Of a stretch of 36,042 nucleotides of DNA, positions 15,097-23,237 are shown in pieces. How positions within the stretch are numbered: position 1 is the first letter of the stretch; the number at the start of each line of letters is the position of its first letter. This DNA comes from Parvularcula sp039198765 (GTDB taxonomy: Bacteria > Pseudomonadota > Alphaproteobacteria > Caulobacterales > Parvularculaceae): NCBI GenBank assembly GCA_039198765.1, contig JBCCTF010000013.1:1-36042 (forward strand), written 5' to 3'. Both the position numbers and the translations under genes were made by a program. Under the pieces are notes generated by a model that searched no databases, had not been told where the DNA came from, and saw nothing but the letters and a program-made list of their open reading frames with translations.

Positions 15097-15761
15097 GACC
15101 CCATCGTGAAGCGCAACGGCGGCAGGTCTGCAATCGTTATTTCGACCGCATAGCCGGGGGCAAGCGGCCCGACGCCTGCAGGCGTGCCGGTGAAGACAAG
15201 GTCGCCGGGCTTGAGGGCAAAGACATGCGAGAGCCGGGCGATTATTTCGGGAAGCGACCAGATCATTAGGGAGAGGTCAGCGTCCTGACGCACCTCGCCG
15301 TTCAGGGACAGGCGCAGCTGGCCTTCGGCCAACACGCCGCCGCGCAGAACAACAGGACCGAGGACAGCGCCGTGATCGAGGGCTTTGGCAAGGTCCCAAG
15401 GGCCACCGGCATCCTTTGCCGCCCGTTGGTGGTCGCGCCTGGTAAGGTCACAGCCGCAGGCATATCCAGCGATCAGATCAGCAGCGTCAGCTTCCGGGAG
15501 ATCTCGCCCCTCCCCGCCCAGCACGGCGACCAGTTCAGCCTCGTAATGGAGATCGTCTGTACACTGCGGAAACGGGATCACAGCATCTTGGCATGCAGCA
15601 TCAGCAGGCTTGGTAAAGAAGACCGGCGGGGTGTCCTTGGGATCGCCGCCCATCTCCGCCACATGATCGGCATAGTTCTTCCCGATGCAGAAGATGCGGC
15701 GAACGGGAAGCGCTTCACCATCCAACGTCCGGACGGTCGGTTGCGGCACCTGCCAACGCAT
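15093..15761 (-). CDS. Fumarylacetoacetate hydrolase (FAH) family protein
   Basis: This 222-residue protein is a compact FAH-fold enzyme. Substrates in the family include acylpyruvates, oxaloacetate and ring-cleavage products, so the reaction cannot be fixed. Visible features are RIFCIGKNYADHVAEM at 22-37, the metal ligands Glu74 and Glu76 (YEAEL) and Asp105 (GCDLTRRDHQ), and the C-terminal GDLVFTGTPAGVGPL. The start is ATG 15761, overlapping the DUF3667 stop by one base (TGATG), which implies coupling; a longer frame reaching 15869 would lie inside the DUF3667 gene. It in turn overlaps the methionine-sulfoxide reductase gene. The family length (about 220) fits acylpyruvase-type members. Confidence 0.9.
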   Translation of the reverse strand: MRWQVPQPTVRTLDGEALPVRRIFCIGKNYADHVAEMGGDPKDTPPVFFTKPADAACQDAVIPFPQCTDDLHYEAELVAVLGGEGRDLPEADAADLIAGYACGCDLTRRDHQRAAKDAGGPWDLAKALDHGAVLGPVVLRGGVLAEGQLRLSLNGEVRQDADLSLMIWSLPEIIARLSHVFALKPGDLVFTGTPAGVGPLAPGYAVEITIADLPPLRFTMGS

Positions 15762-16936
15762 CAAGAGATCTCTAAGAACGCGAAGAGCAAAGCCATGAGA
15801 AGGCCGATGAAGAAGAACGAGTTGTAGACCATCCCGATGAAGATGGTCGCCGCCGTGGTCTTCCGCCAACTGCGCCCAAACGCACCCTTCGCACTGATGA
15901 GATAGTAAGCGGGCACACCGATGAGGAAGATCAGACCTGCGAGACTCCCATCAACGAAGCCTGATGTGATCAGTGTCAGGATGAGCAACACGAACGCGAA
16001 GGCGTGGGTCTGGATCGATAACAGCAGGTGGTCATAGATCAGCGCATCCTTGCCGCGGATGAAGATCGCACCCAGGAAAGCCATCAACGGTACGAACAAG
16101 AGTAACAGAACCGGGATGGCTTCGTTCAGCGCATTGTTGAACGCAGCGGGGTACTGCATCGTGAAAACGAGAGCTTCCGACAAGCGTTGAGCAGAGACGG
16201 GCCGGCCGAAGATATTGGCGTCCCCATCAAACGCAATCGTGCTGCGCACCCACTCGCGCTCTTCCTCCGTGTAGGTCAGATCGCGGGCTTTGAGAAAGAA
16301 GCCGCCGTAGGGCTGAATCCTGGGACGTGATGCGTCCTGTTCAGCGACCTGTTCCAACAAGGCAATATTCTCAGGGCCGAGGGCTTCACGCGCCTCGTCG
16401 GGGAGATCAGCAAGCCTTTCGACGTCGTCAAGTTGGGCAACGACGTCCTCGGGCAAGTCATCTTTGACGGTTTCCAACGCCTGGTCGAGCACCTCATCAA
16501 ACTCCGTGCCGATCTGGAAGCTGATGTTGCTGTCGTCTTCGATATCCTCCTTGCTGGCGTCCTGTGTGACGGGGACGAGCTGGAGCACGAAGATGTTGCG
16601 GTCGGTCACCCAGAGGGTGGCGAAGAACACGAACAGGATGACGAAGAAGAAGCGGACGGGCGGCGTGAACGGCGAGCGACGTCCGTGGGCGTACTGGCGC
16701 AAGTGTCCACCAGGCGTGATGATCGACTCTTTGCAGGTGCGCGCGAACCGGCCGTCGAGGGCCGCCGTATCGCGCACGACTTCGGCCGCCAAGCTCACGA
16801 TGGAGCGGCGGCAATCGTCGTTTTTCTGCCCGCATGCGTGACAGTACGGCCCCATGATCGGTGTGCCGCAAGCCAAGCAATAGACCGGTTTCCCTGCTTC
16901 ACCAGGAACCGCGGCATTGTCTTGTGCGCTGTTCAC
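15761..16936 (-). CDS. DUF3667-family zinc-ribbon membrane protein
   Basis: This protein of about 391 residues begins with a zinc ribbon: Cys20-x2-Cys23 (YCLACG) and Cys32-x2-Cys35 (YCHACGQ). A conserved cytoplasmic stretch follows (LDGRFARTCKESIITPGG, a DUF3667 hallmark), then a first membrane helix (FFFVILFVFFATLWV). A long acidic periplasmic loop comes next, and then four or five C-terminal helices. DUF3667 proteins are uncharacterised. I favour the GTG at 16936; an ATG at 17044 would overlap the upstream methyltransferase gene. No strong ribosome site supports either, so the start is uncertain. The stop overlaps the FAH gene start, placing it first in a tight group. Confidence 0.8.
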   Translation of the reverse strand: MNSAQDNAAVPGEAGKPVYCLACGTPIMGPYCHACGQKNDDCRRSIVSLAAEVVRDTAALDGRFARTCKESIITPGGHLRQYAHGRRSPFTPPVRFFFVILFVFFATLWVTDRNIFVLQLVPVTQDASKEDIEDDSNISFQIGTEFDEVLDQALETVKDDLPEDVVAQLDDVERLADLPDEAREALGPENIALLEQVAEQDASRPRIQPYGGFFLKARDLTYTEEEREWVRSTIAFDGDANIFGRPVSAQRLSEALVFTMQYPAAFNNALNEAIPVLLLLFVPLMAFLGAIFIRGKDALIYDHLLLSIQTHAFAFVLLILTLITSGFVDGSLAGLIFLIGVPAYYLISAKGAFGRSWRKTTAATIFIGMVYNSFFFIGLLMALLFAFLEIS

Positions 16937-17000
16937 TGCCCTATCACCCTCGCCCAAGACGCTAAGTTTCGCAGATATGTAGCGGCCTGACCAGCCCGCC

Positions 17001-17831
17001 TCACAGAGGCTTGCGACCGACGTAAAGGGTCTGGTTGCAAGCAATCTCTGGCCCGCGCACGGTTTCGAACGGCTCGAGAAGCGTCGTCTTCACGAACGCG
17101 TCAGGGTGGTAGGCGAGATAGGTCCTGCTGCCCTCCGGCACACCGCCGCGTACGACGATCTTGCCCGCGTCAAACTTGGCTCTTTCGCTAGGCGCAAGAT
17201 CGCGTGCCTGTTCCTCTCCGTGAACGGTGAAGATGAAGACGCCGCCAGGCTTCAGCACACGGAGGATTTCGTCTCGCCATGCCTCGTGCGCCTGCGCTGA
17301 CAGGTGGGTGAAGATCGAGACTGCGAAGACTACGTCCCAGCTTTCGTTCGGGAACGGCAGCGGCGGATTCGGCTTGTTGACCGTGAAGCGGCCATCCAGG
17401 TTCTGGGCGCACCAGCCAATCGACCGATGATCGATGTCCACGCCGGTATAGTCGTACCGCTCCATGAGGTGTCGTCCGATCCGACCGAGACCGCAGCCCC
17501 ATTCAAGGACCCGCGGCTTCTCCTGATCGGTGACCGCATCGATGACCTCGCCAATCGCCTTGGCATTGTTGAGCCCCCAATAATGGAACGACTTCAACGA
17601 AGGGATGCCATAGGTCCTTTGGATGAGCCGCGCAGGAGGGAAGGTTAGCTCTGGGTGCTGCCCGGCGAACGCAGCGTTTTCTTCCTCTGCGGAGTGCACC
17701 TTACGCTCAGCATAAAGACGTTCCGCCAGCGGAAGAAGCCGCAGCGCGCGCAGCACCGCGATCAACTCCCGCTTATAACGGAACGGCTCGCCTGGGCCGA
17801 CGTGGACGGAGGGTTTATCCTGCAAGGACAT
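17001..17831 (-). CDS. Class I SAM-dependent methyltransferase
   Basis: This 276-residue protein has a Rossmann-type methyltransferase core. Motif I is at 108-116 (VLEWGCGLG), the acidic end of strand 2 at Asp132/Asp134 (VDID), motif IV near WDVVFAVSIFTHL, and LRVLKPGGVFIFTVHG as motif V/VI. About 105 residues precede the core, including an Arg/Lys-rich helix (YKRELIAVLRALRLLPLAERLY). The substrate is unknown; the distribution of charges does not favour rRNA or DNA over small molecules. The ATG at 17831 overlaps the end of gabT by 17 bases; an ATG six codons earlier is an alternative. It probably shares a transcript with gabT. Confidence 0.85.
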   Translation of the reverse strand: MSLQDKPSVHVGPGEPFRYKRELIAVLRALRLLPLAERLYAERKVHSAEEENAAFAGQHPELTFPPARLIQRTYGIPSLKSFHYWGLNNAKAIGEVIDAVTDQEKPRVLEWGCGLGRIGRHLMERYDYTGVDIDHRSIGWCAQNLDGRFTVNKPNPPLPFPNESWDVVFAVSIFTHLSAQAHEAWRDEILRVLKPGGVFIFTVHGEEQARDLAPSERAKFDAGKIVVRGGVPEGSRTYLAYHPDAFVKTTLLEPFETVRGPEIACNQTLYVGRKPL

Positions 17832-19146
17832 CCTTCGTGGCTTGCGCAAAGATGTCGAGGCCTTCTTCGATCAGCGCGTCGCTCGCAACCAGCGGCACAT
17901 GCGTACGAATGACGTGGGCTTTCTTGCCTGCGGTCAAAGTGATCAGACCCAGCTCCCGCGCGCGGCCTTGGATCTTTGCGGCGACATCAGGGTTCGGGCT
18001 GTGCGGATCACCGTCTTTGACCATCTCCACCGCAGCCATCGCGCCGACCCGGCGGACATCGCCGAAGACCCCTTTGGCCAAGCCGTTCGCAAGCTCGGTC
18101 CAGCGCGCCTCAACCTTTTCGCCGATCTCTTCAGCGCGTTCGATCAGGCCGTCTTCTTCGATCACATCAAGGACCGCGAGGGCCGCGGCGCAAGCCACCG
18201 GGTTGCCGCCATAGGTCGATCCCATGCCGCCGGGCCCGATCTGGTCGAACAGGTCCGCTTTGCCGATCACGGCCGCGAGGGGCAGGCCGCCTGCAATCGA
18301 CTTCGCGCAGACGAGGAAGTCAGGCTCAACGCCCGACTGCTCAATCGCGAACATGCTCCCGGTCCGGGCGAAGCCGGTCTGGACTTCGTCAGCAATCAGC
18401 ATGATGCCATGCTCCGTACACAGCGCACGGAGCGCTTGCAGATACTCCTTCGGCGCGGGGATAAAGCCGCCCTCGCCCTGCACGGGCTCGATGAGGATCG
18501 CCGCCACATCAGACGGCGCAATCGACGTCTCAAAGATGTGGTGCAGACAGTTCAGCGCGCCCTGGGCTGACATACCCTTATAAAGGTTCGGGTACGGAGC
18601 GTGGTAAACATCGCCCGGCAGCGGACCGAAGCCTTCTTTGTAAGGGCGAGCCTTCCCCGTGAGGGCCGTCGCCAGAAGCGTCCGGCCGTGGAAGCTTCCT
18701 TCGAAACTGATCAGGCCTGGGCGACCCGTGATCCGGCGAGCGAACTTGCATACATGCTCCGTCGCTTCAGAGCCGGTGTTCATGAACATGGTCTTGTAGG
18801 CCGACTTGCCGCCGCCCGCTTTGCTGACCAGGCCGTTCAGCCGCTCGGCCAGCGCCACATAGGGCTCGTACTGCGCAACGCCGAAGCAGGTGTGGATCAC
18901 CTTATCGAGCTGCGCTTTCGCTGCGGCCACCACGCGGGGGTGGTTGTGGCCGATGTTCAGAACGCCAATGCCTGCGATGAAGTCGATGTAGCGCTTGCCT
19001 TCGATGTCCCACATCTCCGCGCCCTGCGCCCGCTCGGCATAGATACCCGACTTCGACGGAAGCCCGACCGGGCACGCCTCATTGCGGCGGGCGACCATCA
19101 GCTCGTTGGTGGGAAACTCGTTACTCTGAGCCGGTCCGTCCGCCAT
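17815..19146 (-). CDS. gabT: 4-aminobutyrate aminotransferase (class III, PLP)
   Basis: GabT moves the amino group of GABA to 2-oxoglutarate, giving succinate semialdehyde and glutamate. The 443-residue product has the class III aminotransferase signature. The PLP phosphate cup is G-S-E-A at 125-128, the cofactor-ring Asp253 is in IADEVQTGFARTG, and the Schiff-base Lys282 is in CAKSIAGGLPL. SFHGRT at 151-156 is typical of GABA/acetylornithine enzymes. Related families (ornithine or 2,4-diaminobutyrate aminotransferases) are possible, but the LP-SKSGIYAERAQGAE N-terminus fits GabT. No succinate-semialdehyde dehydrogenase gene is adjacent. A good ribosome site GAAGGAGG precedes the ATG. It is divergent from the DUF547 pair across 159 bases. 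Confidence 0.88.
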   Translation of the reverse strand: MADGPAQSNEFPTNELMVARRNEACPVGLPSKSGIYAERAQGAEMWDIEGKRYIDFIAGIGVLNIGHNHPRVVAAAKAQLDKVIHTCFGVAQYEPYVALAERLNGLVSKAGGGKSAYKTMFMNTGSEATEHVCKFARRITGRPGLISFEGSFHGRTLLATALTGKARPYKEGFGPLPGDVYHAPYPNLYKGMSAQGALNCLHHIFETSIAPSDVAAILIEPVQGEGGFIPAPKEYLQALRALCTEHGIMLIADEVQTGFARTGSMFAIEQSGVEPDFLVCAKSIAGGLPLAAVIGKADLFDQIGPGGMGSTYGGNPVACAAALAVLDVIEEDGLIERAEEIGEKVEARWTELANGLAKGVFGDVRRVGAMAAVEMVKDGDPHSPNPDVAAKIQGRARELGLITLTAGKKAHVIRTHVPLVASDALIEEGLDIFAQATKDVLAG

Positions 19147-19305
19147 GGGGTGCCTCCTTCACATGCATGCGACAGCCTGCCCTCTGCCCCTGTTGAGCGC
19201 GCCATTCAAGGCTTGTGAATTGCTCCAGCATTCTGACTGAACTGATAGCCGTCTTCTATCGCTGGGAGGCTTGCCGGCGGCTGACGCAGTATTAAGGTTT
19301 TGGCC

Positions 19306-20466
19306 ATGATCAGGTTCAGCTTGCCCGCCCTCGCCGTTCTTGCTGTCGCTGCTTGTGCGATTCCTCCTGACCCTTATGGGCCCGGCGCGTTTGATCAGAC
19401 CTTTGCTGAGGCGGAGCCGATCGAGGCTTTCAAACCCCGGCCGAGCGGGCGCAGCGGATCGATTGACTACGACCTGATCGACACGCTGCTGGATGAGGCG
19501 GTGGTCAATCTGGGCCCGTCCACCCGCAGACTTGCGAGCGATCCGCGCAACCCAACCCCCACACGGATCAAGCAAGGCCACCAATCCAAGCTGCGCCTTG
19601 AAGGCAACAAGGTTGCGCTCTCGCTCTTCGAGGCCTCCACCAGGACCGCGGTGCGGGATTATGCGAACAGCCTGATCGCGATTGCTAACAGCGCGGATAT
19701 CACCAAGCTCCCGCGCAATGAGCAGCTGGCTTACTGGTTCAACCTCCACAACATGCTCGTCATCGCCGAGCTGGCCGAGGGGTACCCGGTGCAAAAGCCG
19801 TCGCAGATGGAGATTGATGGGGTCCCCTTCCACCAGGCGAAGCTCGCGACAATCAAAGGCATCCCGCTAAGCCTGTTCGATATTCGGGAGCGCATTGTCT
19901 ACGCGCATTGGACCGATCCGAAGGTGATGTACGGCTTCTTCCACGGCGATCTGGCGAGCCCCTCGATCCTCGACCAAGCGTGGGACGCGCGGTTCCTGAA
20001 CAGGGATTTGAAACGCAATGCCCGAGAGTTCGTGAACTCCCTCCGTGGCGTGGATAAGCGCGGTGAGGAGACGCTGCTGGTCTCGCCCATCTATGCTGAA
20101 GCCCGCGGAACCCTCTTCCGTTCGTGGCCTGACGACCTGACCCAGCACCTTCTCACGTATGCCAATGAGGAAGTGTCGGGCCTGATCAAGGAGCGACCGG
20201 ATATCAGGTTCTCACGCTACGAGGTTCGGATTGCAGACCTTGCCGGCGGGGAACCTTACGTTTCCATCTCGCCGAACTGGGAGCCCATCTCGCCGGTTGG
20301 CGGCAGACCGGTGCGCAGCCAGAACCTCCCCCTCTCCGTCCAGCGCATGCAGGATGACATTGGCCGCAAGTTCGCCAGCCCAGAATTCAAGCTGCGCCTC
20401 CGCCGCGGGACCGTCACGATTATCGACCAGGAGGAGCTGGAAGAGAGCCAGGCTGAGGTCCAGTAG
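19306..20466 (+). CDS. DUF547-domain lipoprotein (first of a tandem pair)
   Basis: This 386-residue protein has a lipoprotein signal MIRFSLPALAVLAVAAC (lipidation at Cys17) and then a DUF547 domain over most of its length. The DUF547 core is marked by LAYWFNLHNMLVIAE and, after a short charged segment, LSLFDIRERIVYAHW and GFFHGDLASPSI. The family has no established activity. Where many bacterial DUF547 proteins have a Cys-Pro in the block after the FHG region, this one has Ser-Pro. I use the ATG at 19306 with AAGG upstream. The next gene is a paralogue starting 83 bases after this stop; the pair is probably one operon. Confidence 0.88.
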   Translation: MIRFSLPALAVLAVAACAIPPDPYGPGAFDQTFAEAEPIEAFKPRPSGRSGSIDYDLIDTLLDEAVVNLGPSTRRLASDPRNPTPTRIKQGHQSKLRLEGNKVALSLFEASTRTAVRDYANSLIAIANSADITKLPRNEQLAYWFNLHNMLVIAELAEGYPVQKPSQMEIDGVPFHQAKLATIKGIPLSLFDIRERIVYAHWTDPKVMYGFFHGDLASPSILDQAWDARFLNRDLKRNAREFVNSLRGVDKRGEETLLVSPIYAEARGTLFRSWPDDLTQHLLTYANEEVSGLIKERPDIRFSRYEVRIADLAGGEPYVSISPNWEPISPVGGRPVRSQNLPLSVQRMQDDIGRKFASPEFKLRLRRGTVTIIDQEELEESQAEVQ

Positions 20467-20549
20467 GCGCCGAATGATGCGACGCTAGAGCGTGAGCGAA
20501 ACGTTACCTTTTTGTTGCCATTCGATAAATCTGCGGTACGTGTAGGCTC

Positions 20550-21698
20550 ATGAAACGGATTAGCCTTGCCGCCCTCGCCGTCCTCGCGCTTGCTGCGTGT
20601 GAAACCACCAACACCTCGCCCGATGGCCGCACCCAGGCGGCCCAGGCCGCCGCGTCGGTCAACGCCATTGCCGCGTTTGAGCCTCAGCCGAGCGGAACCC
20701 GCGCCTCCATCGACTACAGCTTGGTGAATGAGTTTCTCGACGCGGCCGTGATCAACCTGGGCCCATCGACGAGGAAACTGGCACCGCCGCCGCGGAACCC
20801 CACCAACACCCGGGTGAAGATCGGCCACCAGTCTCGCCTCCGCCTTGAGGGCAACAAGATCCCGTTTTCGCAGTTCGATCGCGACACTCGCGAGGCCGTC
20901 GATGAATATGCCCAGAGCCTCGTAGCCATTGGCAACGCGACGGACATCACGAAGCTGTCCAAGAACGAGCAGCTCGCCTATTGGTTCAACCTGCACAACA
21001 TGCTGGTGATCGCAGAGATCGCGAAGCAGTACCCCGTGCGCAACCCGAGCGCGATGCGCGTTGATGGGGTTCCGCTGCACGAAGCGAAGCTTGCGACCAT
21101 CAACGGCGTGGCGCTGAGCCCGCGTGATATCCGTATCGGGATTGTCTACGCCTACTGGGGCGACCCTCGGGTGATGTACGGCTTCTTCCACGGCGATCTG
21201 GCGAGCCCTTCGATCCAGACTGACGCATGGGACCCGCGTTTCCTGAACCGTGATCTCGGCAGGAACGCGAAGGAGTTCATCAACTCGCTCCGCGGTGTGG
21301 ACAAACGTGGCAACCAGACACTTCTGGTCTCCCCGCTCTACGACGAGGCACGCGACACGCTGTTTCCGAAATGGCCCGGCGATTTCAAAGACCACCTGCT
21401 CGACTATGCCGATAACGAAGTGGCTGAGTTGATCAACAACCGACCGGTGATCGAGTTTGGTCCGTATGAGGAACGTATCGCCGACCTGGCCGGAGGACAG
21501 CCGTACGAATCGATCTCGCCAACGCAGACACCGTTCGCCGATCCGCGCCTACAGAACCTGCCTCTATCGGTGCAAGGCATGATCGCGGATGTCTCACGCA
21601 AATTCCAAAGCCCCGAATTCCGTGCACGGCGTCGTGGCGGTACGGTCACGATCATCGATAGCGACCAAATTGAAGAAGACACAGGCACGGTCGAGTAG
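20550..21698 (+). CDS. DUF547-domain lipoprotein (second of a tandem pair)
   Basis: This 382-residue lipoprotein (signal MKRISLAALAVLALAAC, lipidation at Cys17) is a paralogue of its upstream neighbour. Long identical blocks include NEQLAYWFNLHNMLVIAE, VMYGFFHGDLASPSI, RFLNRDL and NSLRGVDKRG. The region between the lipobox and the domain (about 18-50) is not conserved. The two C-termini share QNLPLSVQ and TVTIID but differ in the tail. This looks like an ancient tandem duplication with divergence, perhaps to different partners or substrates. The ribosome site is weak (TAGG). A strong terminator follows. Confidence 0.88.
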   Translation: MKRISLAALAVLALAACETTNTSPDGRTQAAQAAASVNAIAAFEPQPSGTRASIDYSLVNEFLDAAVINLGPSTRKLAPPPRNPTNTRVKIGHQSRLRLEGNKIPFSQFDRDTREAVDEYAQSLVAIGNATDITKLSKNEQLAYWFNLHNMLVIAEIAKQYPVRNPSAMRVDGVPLHEAKLATINGVALSPRDIRIGIVYAYWGDPRVMYGFFHGDLASPSIQTDAWDPRFLNRDLGRNAKEFINSLRGVDKRGNQTLLVSPLYDEARDTLFPKWPGDFKDHLLDYADNEVAELINNRPVIEFGPYEERIADLAGGQPYESISPTQTPFADPRLQNLPLSVQGMIADVSRKFQSPEFRARRRGGTVTIIDSDQIEEDTGTVE

Positions 21699-21726
21699 CG
21701 CCCAAGCCACAGGTCTGAAACAACCC

Positions 21727-21763
21727 GCCCCCACCCTTCTGAGTTGAATGGTGGGGGCTTTTT
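21727..21763 (+). terminator. Terminator of the DUF547 pair
   Basis: GCCCCCACC (21727-21735) pairs perfectly with GGTGGGGGC (21750-21758), a 9-bp stem with a 14-base loop followed by TTTTT (21759-21763). It lies 29 bases past the stop at 21698, and no other terminator lies between the two DUF547 genes, which supports a shared transcript. Confidence 0.9.
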
Positions 21764-21777
21764 ATTGCTATAGGCGA

Positions 21778-21881
21778 AATCTATTCTCTATAGATGAAAT
21801 AGATTCCAGCCAATCCCCCTTTGCGTGCAAATATTAATCAGTAAACCATATTCTAATTTGTGATTGAGCGCGCTTCCGCGC
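21778..21881 (+). promoter_or_regulatory. Probable control region of the DUF1194 gene
   Basis: An AT-rich stretch lies between the DUF547 terminator and the gene at 21928. It contains an inverted repeat AATCTATT-N12-AATAGATT (21778-21805), a TTTGC-GT-GCAAA palindrome near 21822-21833, and a GC hairpin GCGCG-CTTC-CGCGC (21868-21881) that would fall in the 5' leader. No single promoter stands out. Confidence 0.35.
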
Positions 21882-21927
21882 GGTGTGATTATTGAACCCA
21901 TTGATGCTTACATTTGGGGGAGAAACA

Positions 21928-22674
21928 ATGAAGCACCTGATCACAGCCGCATCCGCACTCGTCATCGCAAGCGTTGGGCTTGCGCATGCCGCTCCTGTCG
22001 ACGTGGACCTTGAACTGCAGCTTTTGGTCGACGATTCAGGCTCGATCGACAACGGCGAGTTCCTGCTTCAGCGCGACGGTTATGCCGATGCGTTCCGCAG
22101 CAACGCCATCATCAACGCTATCAGCAACGGCGCGATTGGCGCGATTGCCGTCGAGCTCATCTACTGGTCCGATGACGACGAGCAGTTGGTCGCCGTTCCG
22201 TGGCAGCTCGTTAATGATGCAACCTCAGCGAACGCCCTCGCCGACCTGATCGAAGCCACCACGCGTCCGTTCCAGGGGCGCACCGGTATCGCCGACGCGA
22301 TCAACTTTGGTCTTCCGCGTTTCGCGACCAACGACTTCAACGGCACGCGCCTGGTGCAAGACATTTCCGGCGACGGGACCGAGAACGAAGGCGGCAACAC
22401 CATCGCGGCCCGGAATGCAGCGGTCAACGCGGGTGTCACGATCAACGCACTCGCCATTGGTAGCGCAAGCCTAGCCAACTACTTCGAGAACGAAGTGGCG
22501 ACTGCAGACGGTTTCGTGCTGCAAGCTTCCAACTTCTCTGAGTTTGAGAGCGCCATCCAGCAAAAACTCCAGGTTGAAATCACTGGCGAAGTCCCGGTCC
22601 CCGCACCGCTTCTGCTGATGGGTTCGGCAATCGCTGGCTTCATTGGTCGCGCCAAAATTAAGGCTGCCAAGTAA
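21928..22674 (+). CDS. DUF1194 (VWA-like) protein with VPLPA-CTERM tail
   Basis: This 248-residue exported protein starts MKHLITAASALVIASVGLAH (cleavage near HAA). It has a DUF1194 domain, a relative of the von Willebrand A fold. The metal-ion site D-x-S-x-S is at 35-39 (LLVDDSGSI), and RLVQDISGDGTENEG supplies the second loop typical of DUF1194. The tail from residue 222 is VPVPAPLLLMGSAIAGFIGR followed by basic residues, a VPLPA-type sorting signal. It is likely to be an exported, surface-anchored or released adhesion-type protein. I start it at ATG 21928, with GGGGGAG upstream; twelve extra residues upstream are unlikely. A terminator follows. Confidence 0.9.
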   Translation: MKHLITAASALVIASVGLAHAAPVDVDLELQLLVDDSGSIDNGEFLLQRDGYADAFRSNAIINAISNGAIGAIAVELIYWSDDDEQLVAVPWQLVNDATSANALADLIEATTRPFQGRTGIADAINFGLPRFATNDFNGTRLVQDISGDGTENEGGNTIAARNAAVNAGVTINALAIGSASLANYFENEVATADGFVLQASNFSEFESAIQQKLQVEITGEVPVPAPLLLMGSAIAGFIGRAKIKAAK

Positions 22675-22699
22675 CTGATCCATTTGGTACTTTGACAAT

Positions 22700-22729
22700 A
22701 AGTCCGGGCGTCTTGGCCCGGACTTTTTT
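22700..22729 (+). terminator. Terminator of the DUF1194 gene
   Basis: AAGTCCGGG (22700-22708) pairs perfectly with CCCGGACTT (22717-22725), with an eight-base loop and a T-run to 22729. It lies 26 bases past the stop codon at 22674. Confidence 0.92.
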
Positions 22730-22757
22730 GTGGCGCTGGGCATGCTAAGACCCTCCA

Positions 22758-23204
22758 ATGATGTCTGCACCTTTGGGCCCGATTACCGGTTGTCGGTCGT
22801 ATGAAAGCGCCTGTCTTTTCCGGCGCGTGGCGATGCCCGAGGACATTGACGAGCTGAACCACGTCAATAATGCCGTGTACGTCAAATGGATCCAGGATGC
22901 AGCGGTCGGGCACTGGACGGCCGCGTCAGGTATCGGTGTTCCCGAAAAGGTGGTGTGGGTCTGCTCGCGCCATGAAGTCGACTACAAGGACCAGCTGCGC
23001 GAAGGCGATGATGTCGAAATCCGCACGTGGCTGGGCCTGCCAAAGGGCATCCGCTTTCCGCGGTACACGGACATTCGGCGCATTGGCGCAGGAAAGCCTG
23101 CTGTACAAGCCATGACAATCTGGGTCGTGGTGGACAAGGCAACGCAAAAGCCTCGCCGGATCGATAGCTCCGTGTTGGAACTGTTTGGCCTTGAGACGGA
23201 CTGA
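22758..23204 (+). CDS. Hotdog-fold acyl-CoA thioesterase (YbgC/FadM-like)
   Basis: This 148-residue protein is a single hotdog domain. The catalytic loop is at 29-38: D-I-D-E-L-N-H-V-N-N, matching D-x-D-x-x-x-H-V-N-N of FadM/4-hydroxybenzoyl-CoA thioesterase-type enzymes, with Asp31 as the likely catalytic acid. It is followed by AVYVKWIQDAAVGHW on the long central helix. It probably hydrolyses an acyl-CoA in the cytoplasm; chain preference is not visible. The start is ATG ATG (22758 or 22761). Neither has a clear ribosome site, and the terminator ending at 22729 leaves only 28 bases for a promoter. Confidence 0.85.
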   Translation: MMSAPLGPITGCRSYESACLFRRVAMPEDIDELNHVNNAVYVKWIQDAAVGHWTAASGIGVPEKVVWVCSRHEVDYKDQLREGDDVEIRTWLGLPKGIRFPRYTDIRRIGAGKPAVQAMTIWVVVDKATQKPRRIDSSVLELFGLETD

Positions 23205-23237
23205 TCGCTCAGGCTCATCCTGAAAAGGAGACACCTT

